Part shown: in pieces, positions 25,360-35,990 of the stretch
Numbering within the stretch: the stretch's first letter is position 1
How the letters are laid out: each line of letters opens with the position of its first letter
Assembly (NCBI GenBank): GCA_018389105.1
Contig: JACATO010001456.1
Span: forward strand, 172,632 to 236,631
Direction: 5' to 3'
Length of the DNA: 64,000 nucleotides
From: Nautilus pompilius
Lineage: Eukaryota > Mollusca > Cephalopoda > Nautilida > Nautilidae
Notes under the pieces: generated by a model
Told to the model about the DNA's origin: nothing
The model's database searches: none
The model's input: the letters and a program-made list of their open reading frames with translations, nothing else
Made by a program: the position numbers and the translations under genes

Positions 25360-25972
25360 GCAGAGGATAGTGTCAGGCGTGCGAAAGAGCTGATCGCAGA
25401 GGATAGTGTCAGGCGTGCGAAAGAGCTGATCTGATCGCAGAGGATAGTGTCAGGCGTGCGAAAGAGCTGATCGCAGAGGATAGTGTCAGGCGTGCGAAAG
25501 AGCTGATCGCAGAGGATAGTGTCAGGCATGCGAAAGAGCTGATCGCAGAGGATAGTGTCAGGCATGCGAAAGAGCTGATCGCAGAGGATAGTGTCAGGCG
25601 TGCGAAAGAGCTGATCGCAGAGGATAGTGTCAGGCGTGCGAAAGAGCTGATCGCAGAGGATAGTGTCAGGCGTGCGAAAGAGCTGATCGCAGAGGATAGT
25701 GTCAGGCGTGCGAAAGAGCTGATCGCAGAGGATAGTGTCAGGCATGCGAAAGAGCTGATCGCAGAGGATAGTGTCAGGCGTGCGAAAGAGCTGATCGCAG
25801 AGGATAGTGTCAGGCGTGCGAAAGAGCTGATCGCAGAGGATAGTGTCAGGCGTGCGAAAGAGCTGATCGCAGAGGATAGTGTCAGGCGTGCGAAAGAGCT
25901 GATCGCAGAGGATAGTGTCAGGCATGCGAAAGAGCTGATCGCAGAGGATAGTGTCAGGCGTGCGAAAGAGCT
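25360..25972. repeat. 36-bp minisatellite, 17 units
   Basis: Seventeen near-identical 36-bp units (GCAGAGGATAGTGTCAGGCG + TGCGAAAGAGCTGATC) start at 25360. The second is lengthened by 5 bp (duplicated TGATC, about 25432). The main variation is GGCGTGCG versus GGCATGCG. The A form occurs in units 5, 6, 11 and 16, so from unit 6 on it recurs every five units (180 bp). Because 36 is divisible by three, open frames of about 200 codons run through it on the minus strand encoding a 12-residue repeat. I regard these as by-products. Confidence 0.95.
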
Positions 25973-27394
25973 ATAAAGAAAAAGGATCAAACTTTTTAAA
26001 GACGAAGCACCACGGATATAATCAGTGCGCATTTATTTTCCATATGATCAGCACGAAATTCTTCAAATTTTCTCTTCCCTCTACAAGTTTCCTTGTCCGT
26101 TTTTTTTTGCGAATGCGGTAGAAATTGAGAGACGGCCTACTTATTTTCGCCCCCAGGTACTCGGAGCGGATCGAGAGAAGGTAATCACTGGGGACTAAGG
26201 CTTCATTCCTCGCCAGTGGCCGGCACCAAAACGCGCGGAGTTCGCGGTAACCGGTGACACGGGTGTACTTACAGTCAGAACTAATTTGTTCCGAAACTAT
26301 TCTCACCAAATTTTAGATGATTGATGCGTTATTTTTCTACCGGATCAATCATTAATTTGAAAGCGTTGCGCAGCTTCTCTTCCAAACCATTTAGTCAGTT
26401 TTCCAATAAATCCGAATGCTCTGGAGGACGGCTAATTCCAGGGTTGGTGACCGCCATCTTACTCTAGTTCGCGCCGGTCAGCGTACCGGAGTGCGCGCGC
26501 ACGATACCGCCTCCTCTGAAGTCCACCTACGCACGTACCCAGGCACAAACTTAACCCTTGGACAAACAAACAGAACACAATAAAAAAAAAAATCTCTTCT
26601 GAGTTATCAGTTTTGTAAACCATTCAGAAGCGCATTGGTAAACTGATTAGCGCCTCGCATCAGAGTGGGCTGCGCCGCCGACACGCACACGTGACGTCAC
26701 GTGTGTGACCTCGCTTATTGAAGCACCTGTTTTTCGGGGGGGGGGCTTTTGTATCGTGAAATAAGTGAGCTGTGGGAAATCTTATCGAGGACAGCGCTGG
26801 TTCTGTACATGCAAACCAGAGGCCATTATCGACTGCAGAGTTCAATTAAATTTAAAAGTTAAATGAATAAGTCACGTGATCGCTCGAGCCCGTTTGTCCC
26901 GAACAAACAAACAGAGGATATTCTGCCCCTGAAGTAAGAGAAGGAAAAAAATCGATTATTATTCATTCGTCAGATTTTAAATGCAGTCATTACGATTTTC
27001 TGAGAGTTGTTTTACTCTTGCATGGTTTCGATTTTTTTTTCGATTTGATGCGCAAATATTCAGTTAAATAACAACATCAAAAAATTATTTCGAGGCTGGA
27101 AATTAAAATTGCTAAAAGTGTAACTGTTACGTAAAGTGAAAGTAAACATTGCGCATTCGTTTTGGAGGTAAAAAAATTAAAACAACAACAGAATTTCCAC
27201 GATAAATCCGGGCTTGAGATCTGCGCTGGGCACAGCCTGGATTTTTGTTTGTTTGTTTTGTTTTGTTTTTACTTTTTACACATTGGTGAAAATTAGTTAT
27301 CGCAGAAACTGGATATTTGCCGTGCATCTATTTGTTTGATTTTCTTATCCTTCATTAGTTCTGTCACTATGCTGTTTTGTTTTCTATGGACCTG
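25973..27394. other. Unassigned DNA with a promoter-like core
   Basis: Apart from the motif cluster at 26.45-26.71 kb no gene is recognisable. The open frame at 26022-26309 on minus (95 codons) shows no motif. Confidence 0.4.
26451..26706 (-). promoter_or_regulatory. Candidate CpG promoter with E-box/CRE palindrome and YY1-like site
   Basis: A perfect 20-bp palindrome at 26686-26705 (CACACGTGACGTCACGTGTG) places two CACGTG E-boxes around a TGACGTCA CRE. About 230 bp away on the minus strand is AAGATGGCGG (26460-26451), the YY1 element often found at transcription starts, whose ATG opens a 20-codon frame (MAVTNPGISRPPEHSDLLEN, then stop). CpGs are frequent between them (for example GCGCGCGC near 26495). 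A minus-strand first exon is possible, but I cannot follow it further. Confidence 0.35.
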
Positions 27395-27480
27395 GAGAGA
27401 GAAGGGAGGGGGGACTGCGTGGCATGGAAACGGTGGCCGAGAGAGAGAAAAGAGAGAGAGAGAGAGAGGGGAGAGAGGAG

Positions 27481-27511
<31 letters not shown>

Positions 27512-27535
27512 TGGAGAGAGATGGAGAGAGAGAGA

Positions 27536-27579
<44 letters not shown>

Positions 27580-27669
27580 GAGAGGAGAGATGGAGAGAGA
27601 AGAGAGAGAGAGAGATGGAGAGAGAGAGAGAGGGTGGGAGAGAGAGAGAGGGAGAGAGAGTGGAGAGGA

Positions 27670-27718
<49 letters not shown>

Positions 27719-27877
27719 AGAGAGGAGAGAGAGAGAGAGAGATTGGAGAGAGAGATGGGGCCGAGAGAGAGGGAGAGAGAGAGATGGAGAGAGAGAAGAT
27801 GGAGAGAGAGAAGAGAGGTGGAGAGAGAGAGAGAGCGATGGAGAGAGAGAGATGGAGAGAGAGAGAGGGAGAGAGAG

Positions 27878-27909
<32 letters not shown>

Positions 27910-28253
27910 GGAGAGAGAGAGAGAGAGAGAGAGGAGGAAGAGAGAGAAAGAGAGAGAGAGAGCTGGAGAGAGAGATGGAGAGAGGCGAGAGAGAGGGAGA
28001 GAGATGGGGAGAGAGAGAGAGAGGTGGGGAGAGGGAGAGAGAGAGATGGAGAGAGGAGAGAGGTGGGGAGAGAGAGAGAGAGAAGGAGAGGCGAGAGGAG
28101 ATAGAGAGAGAGAGAGAGAGAGAGACGAGGAGAGAGGAGGAGCACTTCTCGCTCCCCCGTTCCTCGAGAGCGATCTCTCTTCTCTCTCTCTCTTCGCTCT
28201 CTCTCTCAGAGCTCTCCTCGTCTCTCTCGAGAGAGAGAGAGAGAGAGAGATTG
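27395..28253. repeat. Long (GA)n purine tract ending in an inverted (TC)n/(GA)n block
   Basis: About 750 bp of almost pure GA/GGA/GAT purine repeat is followed by about 80 bp of TC repeat and about 25 bp of GA, forming a potential large hairpin. Open frames up to 368 codons on both strands are artefacts of the dinucleotide repeat. Confidence 0.95.
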
Positions 28254-30056
28254 TTTTTGTTGTGTGTGTTGGATACTGTAAGCAGCCAAACCCCCAAAAT
28301 TTGTAAGTGCCAATCATAGCCAGAGAAGCTCACTTTTCCAATTATCGTCATTCTGTGTCTTAGACGTTTTAAGATAACATTACATAGTAACAAGAACACG
28401 GTGCATACTTTTTACGATATATTCAGATTTCGTTTCCTCTGCAGATGAACACTTAAAAAAAAAAAAAACACAAGTCCTTAGAAATAGATTTAATAAAGCC
28501 TAATAATAATTGACTACGTTTTTAAAACAATCGTTTATGATAATGTGTAGCAAATGTACTAACTTGAAGTAAAGGTTCTTCGCACTATTTCTAACCCTCA
28601 CGAAATGAACGGTTCTAACCCCATATGCTCCAAATTCCGTAACATGGCTACAGTTATTGATACTAACTCCGTTCTTGTCTGAAGTTAAAACCATGTAATA
28701 TATCTGTATATCTCAGATCTTCAGCCGTATAGGTAGTGGAAGTATCTCTATACTGCGCTGGGGAACAAACTCATACAAATGAAATTTATGTATCTTGCGA
28801 CAACACTCTAGAGAATGAAACAGAATTGTGGGTGCATGAACCTAATAAAATTATCATTCGGTGAACGTATACGCGATTAATGTTTTCTGTTAAAGATAAA
28901 CCTTTCGTGATGTTTATGGTCGATAATAATTTACAAAATAAAGTAAATTCTGACATGTAATTAACTAATTGTTAGAGATTTTGTGTATTTTAGAAAATTA
29001 GTTTGTATTGTAATGCACTAGAGAATTTATGTTGACTGTTTTAAAAGCCAATTAAAACATATTTTGTTAAATGTAAAGTGCAACTTCAGCTATGATGTAT
29101 AAGCTATAAGAACCTGGTGTGTGAGAGAGAGAGAGACGAGAGGAGAGAGAGAGAGAGAGACGAGAGAGCGAGAGAGAGAGAGAGAGAGAGAGTTGTGATT
29201 TGTGATGCCGGCCCTATTCGTAAGTAAGTGCAAGCTCCTGCCGGTGTTTGTGTCCGTATTAAGACTTTGCCCGGTTACATTTCTCGTGGGGGTCAATTAG
29301 AAGAAAGCCGCCCTCCCTATGCTCTACACAATGAGAGCGGTCCTCTTTTTACACCCTTTACAGTGATTATTATTTACCTGTTGAGAACTTTCTGCTTTAC
29401 TCCTTACCCGGGTGGTGGCTCCAACATCCCGACCTCTGGAGTTTGTGGCGCTGTACTATGGCGAGATCGGGCGATCGGGCCGCGCGCGATACTGTCCCGC
29501 AACAGGTTGAATAAACGTTCCGCTCAGTGAATTAGCACGCATGATATTGTTTTGATGATTCGAATTAAAAACTAATAAAGTTCTCTTAGTCGAGTTTGCA
29601 TACAAAGTCGAAACAAAAGGGTGTCACTGTTGTGTTGGTTGTTCATAAAAATTCCCAGCATCCAGAGAAGAGAAAGTTAAAATAAAATTCCTTTCGACAA
29701 GAATTCGTGTCTTTCAGTTTTTCCTCCACAACGCTGGATTTCTAATGATTCATCCACATTGTTTTTGTAGAGCCGGATAGACACTGTTTCGAGTTCTCCG
29801 ATAGCTTTCTTCCTTCTCCGACCCGCGCCACCTTAACGGCTCCGTTTTATCTTCCCGGTGCTAGCCTAGCCATCTACCTACGACGCGCGAGCTCCAGGTG
29901 TGTCAATTATGCTGAAGAGAAAGAAATATTAACCGCCTCGTACGTGCACCAGAAAAACACGAAAGAAAGAAGACACCTGATATTATTAGGAGAGCTGAAC
30001 ATGCAGTAGCGTCAAATAGCCGTACTATCGGATCCGTGACAAGTGATTAAAGGTGT
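28254..30056. other. Unassigned DNA with a small (GA)n tract
   Basis: A GA microsatellite lies at about 29122-29192. The GC-richer 29.2-29.5 kb part is open for 100 codons on plus but shows no domain. No gene supported. Confidence 0.4.
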
Positions 30057-30512
30057 TTGTCGTGTTACTTTAAGCCGATAGGTGAAAAAGCGAGTTTGCC
30101 TAATGACAGTGGCAGCGCCAAACGGAAACTCCGAGTTGGCTATGCTAGGAGGAGGCTATACAGTAATGAGCGAGAAGATGAAACAGGAAACTATGGGAAA
30201 AATGCGTCAAAGACGTTTTTGGGGGGATTATCCGCTAAGAACCTAAAGATATTTGCTTTTGATCCAGGTAAAAGGTATAACAAAGCTGCAGATTTACGGT
30301 ATGTTAACGAACCTGCCGGACCAGACTGGTTGGGGGCAGTTTCACGAACGTTACCCAACTTTATCAATCAGAGCACCTGAAACCATCGGCTTGTCACGAG
30401 CTTTAGCAGGGAGCACGTTGGAGTTTTACCTAAATGATAACTGGTTTGGTGCACGACAAAACCATCGTTTTTGTACATAATTATGGTGTTACAACTGACC
30501 CAGACCCGAGGT
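30057..30512 (+). pseudogene. pogo/Tigger-like transposase, N-terminal fossil
   Basis: Two reading frames together give the CENP-B-type DNA-binding region of a pogo/Tigger transposase. The first has AGPDWLGAVSRTLPNF and the second has WGQFHERYPTLSIRAPETIG, then LSRALA. Together they correspond to the family pattern (A)GxDWLxxFxxRHPxLSIRxPExTSLARA. A third stretch, KTIVFVHNYGVTTDPDPR (about 30453-30510), sits where the family has the first catalytic segment YNxDETGVTTVxxP. The DET is lost (HNY). At least one frameshift and a stop separate the parts, and the rest of the DDE domain is absent. It is therefore a dead, truncated copy with no recognised ends. Confidence 0.6.
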
Positions 30513-30884
30513 AAGGAGATATTTTGAAGTTTACTGAAGTTATGTGTATTATTTCAGCATAGTAACTATACGCGCTTGATTTCTCGTTCTGGTAGTTTAT
30601 AATATTCTGATGGAACCATGATCACCTCCTTGTGTATAGTTTCACAATAAAACATTTGCTCGGAAACTGTTACAGCCAGCCCTGGCCTCGCCTAATGTCT
30701 CTGGTGCATAGACATTTTAACCGTGAAGATACATTTTTTTTTACCTGCAGAATAAAGCGATGGTTTCGGAATAGTTTGCGTTTGCAAATTACCTTAACAA
30801 ATAAACAACTGAGGGCTTTTTGTCTTAACTGTAAATAATCGAAGATGCAGTGGCCACCAACGGCTGTAATTCTTGAAACTTGTT
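30513..30884. other. Unassigned DNA
   Basis: GTAAGG directly follows the fossil at about 30511 and resembles a splice donor, but nothing downstream supports an exon. A 68-codon open frame has no motif. Confidence 0.4.
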
Positions 30885-31122
30885 GGGGTTTGGCGATTTT
30901 TACCATCTTCGATATACACTGAAAACCAGAACTCTTTCCGTTAGCTGTGAAAGCAAACCGGAGTATCCGGGAAAAAAGCCAAGCTGACGGATTACGGAAT
31001 AATAATAAAAAAACCCTCCATGCAACGGTGGGTTGCCGAATCCAGTAGGTCCTCAACGGTGATCGAACTCCGGCCATCGAGCCGAGCAGACAGGCTACTT
31101 TACTCGGCCAACCATCCACCAC
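30885..31122 (-). repeat. tRNA-derived SINE with conserved central motif
   Basis: On the minus strand, from about 31122, there is a box A-like GGTTGGCCGAGTAAAGTAGC and then, about 40 bases on, a box B-like GGAGTTCGATCACC. The body, at about 30985-30950, contains TTTCCCGGATACTCCGGTTTGC followed by TTTCACAG. This resembles the GGGTACTCCGGTTTCCTCCCACAG motif found in the central domain of several widespread animal SINE families. Ends and target-site duplication were not resolved. Confidence 0.6.
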
Positions 31123-31394
31123 CTAGAATCCTGACTATAAACTGCGCACTTTGTTACTATGCCGCCTGAACAGAACAGAAATCTGTACATCCATCTTTCT
31201 GTAACAAACCTATTTAATTAGCCTCTGCCAACAGCAGGCCAAATTATAAACAAATGCTTTTAATACCAAGTACTGCTACTCTTTTATATTCTGTGTAAAA
31301 TATTTACCCCATAAATTATCCCAGCAGTGCCTTTATCAACACAGATAATGCCACGGAAAAATATGCGCCGATTTTCTAATTTAAAAAGAAATTA

Positions 31395-31575
31395 TTTATA
31401 ATGTTAGGTTCAGCGCCACAGATCGAATCCCAGTCGGCGTTGCCTCGGTTTGGCGTACTTTCCGCAGCATCGCTTCTTCTTGCTCTTCTTTACCGGTTTT
31501 TCCCATTTATGTGAAAATGAAGAACTTTCCGGCAACTACCGCAGCTTGTTGGACGCACAGGGCTGATTCCCCCTA
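31395..31575 (+). repeat. SINE-like fragment, 5' truncated
   Basis: It starts with a box B-like CAGATCGAATCCCAGTC (about 31417). A body follows that shares spaced words with the minus-strand fragment at 63.24-63.44 kb: a box B-like start, CG-TTT--CGT and CGCTTCTTC-----TTCTT-ACCGG. No box A is visible, so the 5' half of the tRNA head is missing. Confidence 0.45.
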
Positions 31576-33435
31576 ACACGCTTCTCTTCGAAAGTCAGGG
31601 TCAGGACGATGTACTGCTAAGTGCTGTAATATGACGGTACAATGTAACCGAGGCGGAGAACACCTGGAGGTTATTAAACAATAGAGTAGTTAACGATTCT
31701 TAACTGTTTGTTTTTTTTTAATATTTCCGCTGCGAGATCCTGAAAAAATCGCAATAAATTATGGGGTGACACCTGTAGCCGGACTACACGGTAGCCAAGA
31801 CTTGGTGGGATCTGGCTCGAAATAACACTGAGATAGAAGACGTTTAATACCACGTTAATTAAAGGTAAACCCCCAGCGTTTGGAAAACCTTTCAAAGGCA
31901 TCGCTCGTTCCACATCTTTACATTCATCGCCCCAAAACCTTTATACTCGTATCTTAAGAACGACAAAGAATAGCGATGGAGAGTCTTTCTTCAGGTTAGT
32001 TATTACAATGAAAAAGACTCTTTATGGCTAAAAACATATGACAAATGAAATTGGGGATTTTCGTTGGCTTTTCATTCGCTGTCTGTTTTGCTTTTAAGCA
32101 TTGGGAAGATCGAACAATCACGCATTGCTTAGCCTTGCAGGCCAGATACCGGCGTCTTCAAAGGGGAGACAACTTAATCCGAACCTTCCGATTAGTAGTG
32201 GGAAGAAACTGGTGTACACGGAGAAACCTGCTTATCATGTCTTGAATAACGTGATAACTCATCCGCACATCTGGTTATGCAGGTGAGCAGTTCACAGATT
32301 GCTTCATTCCATCGAAAAATACTAAACAGTAAGGAATTTCAATTTCATGAAGAAATGTATGGGTTATAGCTTATTAGGATAAAAAATATAAAAAAACAGA
32401 ACTTGATAAGTTTTATTTTAAAATTTTTATTTTAAACTAAAACCGAAATAAAATTTAACATTAAATTTAATGAATTTAAGAAAGAAATCGTAGAATGCTG
32501 TATGTAAATGGCCACCAACTAGCTGCATTCTTCCACCTGGAACTGCTAAAAAAAACCGGCTTATGTTGCTAGTGGTGGCAGTGCATCATAAATATATATT
32601 TTAAATCTAATTTATTAATTTACAAAGAGACAAAAACCTTTCAGATGAGTGGTATAATTCGCTTAGTCTTTAAAAAGAATAAATTCTTTAAAAATAAACG
32701 TTTTTAAAATACATTTTTAAAGAGCGTGAAACTTAAAATCTTATTAAGGCGACATTTTGTTCTCTGTAGCTTCTGCTCTACCTTGAGCTGGATAACGTCT
32801 TCATCCCGTTTCTTTGTCCCTTGATGAATAGAGAATTATTTTCTATACCTTCAAAGGCAAATAGAGCCGTTTGAAACACTATACAGGCGAATTTATTTTA
32901 AAACAGTCGCAGGCACATCCAGGAGTTATTCATCAAATTTGACTCGTCGCTGTAGACTAATTTTAAAGATAAGATACCAAACGGACCTTAGCATTAATTC
33001 GCATAACTGCCACCGGCGTTTTATAATAGAGTTTCCTATGGGATAATGGCAGGAGAGAAAGATCGTTTCAGTCGATTAGTAGTACATTTGAGGAATAGTG
33101 CCGTCAGTCGATAAATGCTGCTTTTGACAGTATTGGTTTAGTTCGAGGAATCAGTTCACGAGGGAGAAGCTGTGGAGACGTAGATAACAGATGTAGAATG
33201 TATGATCAGAAACCGTGACTGCGATGGTGACTAATTAATTAGATATCTTTTGTGTGAAGCATACATTGACGTAAAATAACCACACGAGAAGCTGACTATA
33301 AAGGAGGGACAGGCTTAACACTTAGCTCGCTTCCGGCTTCAAACCAGCTTACCGCAGCAGGAAGGGGGAGGGTTACCGAATTATTATGAGAGGCCACTGT
33401 AAATGTCATTGGGTGTGTTGTCCAAACGTATAAGA
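31576..33435. other. Unassigned AT-rich DNA
   Basis: No gene seen. The 31.78-31.86 kb part has a weak SINE-like look (GCCGGACTACACGG) but no paired promoter boxes. Confidence 0.45.
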
Positions 33436-33439
33436 ATGA

Positions 33440-33592
33440 ATATGTAAATAAATCGCCACAACTATCGCTGCTGATTCCGTTAGCAGCGATTTCTGTAACA
33501 GAGACTACAGGACATCGTTGTCGAGAGCAATGCTGAGCGTTAGAGCTGCAACTCTACCGATCCCTTCGGTGATCACGATGCGTGAATTTAGA
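33440..33592 (-). repeat. tRNA-derived SINE-like head
   Basis: On the minus strand, near 33580, the sequence reads GATCACCGAAGGGATCGGTAGAGTTGCAGCTCTAACGC. It resembles a degenerate tRNA D-arm/anticodon-arm of the GCCGAAGTGGTTAGAGTTGCAGC type seen in SINE heads. The AGAGTTGCAGCTCT part can form a stem. No body family recognised. Confidence 0.4.
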
Positions 33593-33978
33593 AAAATGAA
33601 CTTGTGATGATATTTCGAATGTAACCTTAAACCATTTGCCCGCTAAAATTAAAAAATAGAACCTTAAAGGGATATAGAAAGTATTTCCAGTTTGTTGTTG
33701 CTATTCTATTTATGCTCAGCGCAGCAGCTTAAAGATTACAATTTTCTGCCATTTCCCCATTAAATGTGTCAGGTTTATAACATTTTTTTATCATTATGAA
33801 AAGAAAATACAATTTAGTTTTATGGACAGATTAAATTAAAAATTGCAATCAGACTTTATAGATTAAAAGGTTAGGGCAAAGGCGAGAAGTGATAAATGGA
33901 ATGTACTGTATATCGATGGTTCAGTTGTAAACATACGGATGTATAATAAGTATAAAGCTTTCTTCTCTATGAGAGTCT

Positions 33979-33980
33979 AT

Positions 33981-34036
<56 letters not shown>
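33979..34036. repeat. (GA)n microsatellite
   Basis: A simple GA repeat ending about 16 bp before the proposed left edge of element B. Confidence 0.95.
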
Positions 34037-34121
34037 ACAACTAAAGATAACACAGGGCTGCAAAATTTTGGGTCACTGAAAATTGTCTGCAATGTTATAA
34101 CTGATATTTATGTTGTTTGAT

Positions 34122-34140
34122 GTGCCGATTTCAAATATGA
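34122..34140 (+). repeat. Subterminal motif, element B
   Basis: GTGCCGATTTCAAATATGA matches the element A motif at 12376-12394 (12 consecutive bases GATTTCAAATAT). It lies at the low-coordinate (3') flank of the minus-strand gene. Confidence 0.55.
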
Positions 34141-34299
34141 CCACTATTTGTCTCTATCGAGTAAGGTTTCATCCCAAAGTGAATCCGAAAATATGGGAAA
34201 AGAGATTATTAATACGTATTCTGGTGGAAACATTTGCAAAACAAAAATTAAAAAATAGTTTCATTTACAAAATTATGGATAGAAAACCTTTCTCAACAC

Positions 34300-35990
34300 T
34301 TACTCGCCTTTACCAGTCCTCATATACTGACTTTTCCGTTTTCCATCAAAGCTCCTTTTGGTACCTTTTCTCTTGTAGGCAGCTTGCGGCTCTTCTGTGT
34401 GCAGCATCCAACAGTAGTCCGCAATCATGTTGACCTTCCACTTACCCTGGTGTCTGTGTTCCACCTCCTTGATATCTTGATGAAATCTCTCCCCCTGCTC
34501 TTCACTAACAGCACCAAGATTTTGGGGGAAGTAGTCTAAATGAGAATTCAGGAAGTGCACCTTCAAACTCATCGAACAACTCAATACTTGAAATTCATCA
34601 GCATGTTTTCCACAATACTCTTAAAGTTGGGGGTCTTTATAGTTCCGAAGCAATTTCTGTACAACTTCTTTGAAAGCTTTCCAGGCCTCTTTTTCAACTG
34701 TTTCCATTTTTGTTCCAAACACATCTTGATCATCTTTCAGAAGTTTCCGAATATCTGGACCGACGAAAACATCTTCTTTCACTTTTGCCTCTGACAGTCC
34801 CGGAAAATTGTTGCGCAGGTATTCAAGACACTCTCCTTCTTTTGTCAGAGCCTTTAAAATTGTTTCATCAGTCCAAGTTTGATATGAATTGGAGGCAGGA
34901 GGACTTTCCTTGGATCGACCAAACTTTCCCGTACTACATTTTTGCTTCCGGGTTCTAATTCTACCCTACACTGCCACTCCTTTTTGATCCAGTGTTGGCC
35001 CCTATCCCGGCTGTCCCGTTCACACAAGAAGCAGGGGTACTTGGTGTATCCTCCCTGCTGTCCAAGAAGCATGGAAATTACTTTTAGATCGCCGCATATC
35101 GTCCATCCACGATCCTTGTATTTCAGTTCGGTGAGAATTAAGGCTAAATTCTCGTAGCATCCTTTCAGATACACAGAAAGCCCTACTGGTACTGAAGCGT
35201 ACTTGCTGCCATTGTGAAGAAGCACAGCTTTGAGGGCTTCATTTTGACGAGACAATGAAGAGCCTCCACTCGTTCACGTCATACTGTATGTTAAACCTCT
35301 ACATCAGTCCAGGGACATCGCTACAGTAAAGAAGGTCACCTTCTTTAGAAAAGTATGGAACGAAATATTTTTCTTTATTTCTAAATCATGAGAAAGAGGT
35401 ACCAAGGGCCATCAAGTTCTTTTTCTTTAATCTAGACCCTCAGTTCTGCTGCATCTTTAGGAAGACCCAAGTCTCTGGCTAAGTCATTCAATTCAAGCTG
35501 TGAAAACAGTTAGGGCTCGCTGCTGCCTGAAAAATCGTGAAAGTCCTCATCAGAATCCTGACCTTCTTTTTCAGAGTCTTCAGGCGTCTTTTACTTTTTC
35601 TGGGGGTGAAGGTACTGGTATCCCTGGGCCATGAGGTACAGGGCGTATTGTGGACGAGAGGTTCGGATAGAAAATTTCTTTCTCATTTTTGAGATTGAAC
35701 CCCTGTACATTACAAAAACAAAAGTAACAGTCATCGCTGTGACTCCGGGGTTCCCTCCAGATCATAGGGATCCCAAAACGGAAATACTCTTTCTTACCTT
35801 GAGACCAGTGTCGGAGTTCTTCCACACCAATAGAACACACTTTACGTGGGGTCCAGGACTTATCCTGGTCACCAAGTTTCACACCGAAATACGCATAATA
35901 CACTTTCTCAACAAAGTCTGTGATGTTTCCTCACTACAAAGTTCCCACAAATGCAACAAAAGTCATCAGGTGCATTAAGACAACCACTTG
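34300..35990 (-). pseudogene. Full-length but frameshifted GERFHQDI-family gene
   Basis: Reading from about 35985 down, pieces in shifting frames give, in order: DDFCCICGNFVV (zinc-type CxxC); then VKLGDQDKSWTPRKVC, IPMIWREP, CYFC and PNLSSTIRPVPH; a degraded linker with QLELNDLARDLGLPKDAAEL; and VNEWRLFIVSSK. Then come LKAVLLHNGSKYASVPVGLS, WTICGDLKVISMLLG, CFLCERDSR, ESLVDPRKVLLPPIHIKLGL, KAFKEVVQKLLRNYKDPQ and MSLKVHFLNSHLDYFPQNLG with EEQGERFHQDI. About 560 residues in all, so it shows the region missing from the 12.69-kb copy. At least four frameshifts or stops break it, and the copy is dead. Where I expect an acidic residue in the family (RLFIDSSK) this copy has V. The roughly 50% identity to the other copy, judged by eye, argues against a recent duplication. 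Confidence 0.7.

Noticed and set aside
25360-25972. Evenly spaced repeats considered as a CRISPR array
   Set aside because: Units are directly contiguous with no unique spacers, and the surrounding DNA is animal-type.
27293-28399. Open frames up to 368 codons on both strands
   Set aside because: A dinucleotide GA repeat lacks stop codons in most frames. There is no domain or unique sequence.
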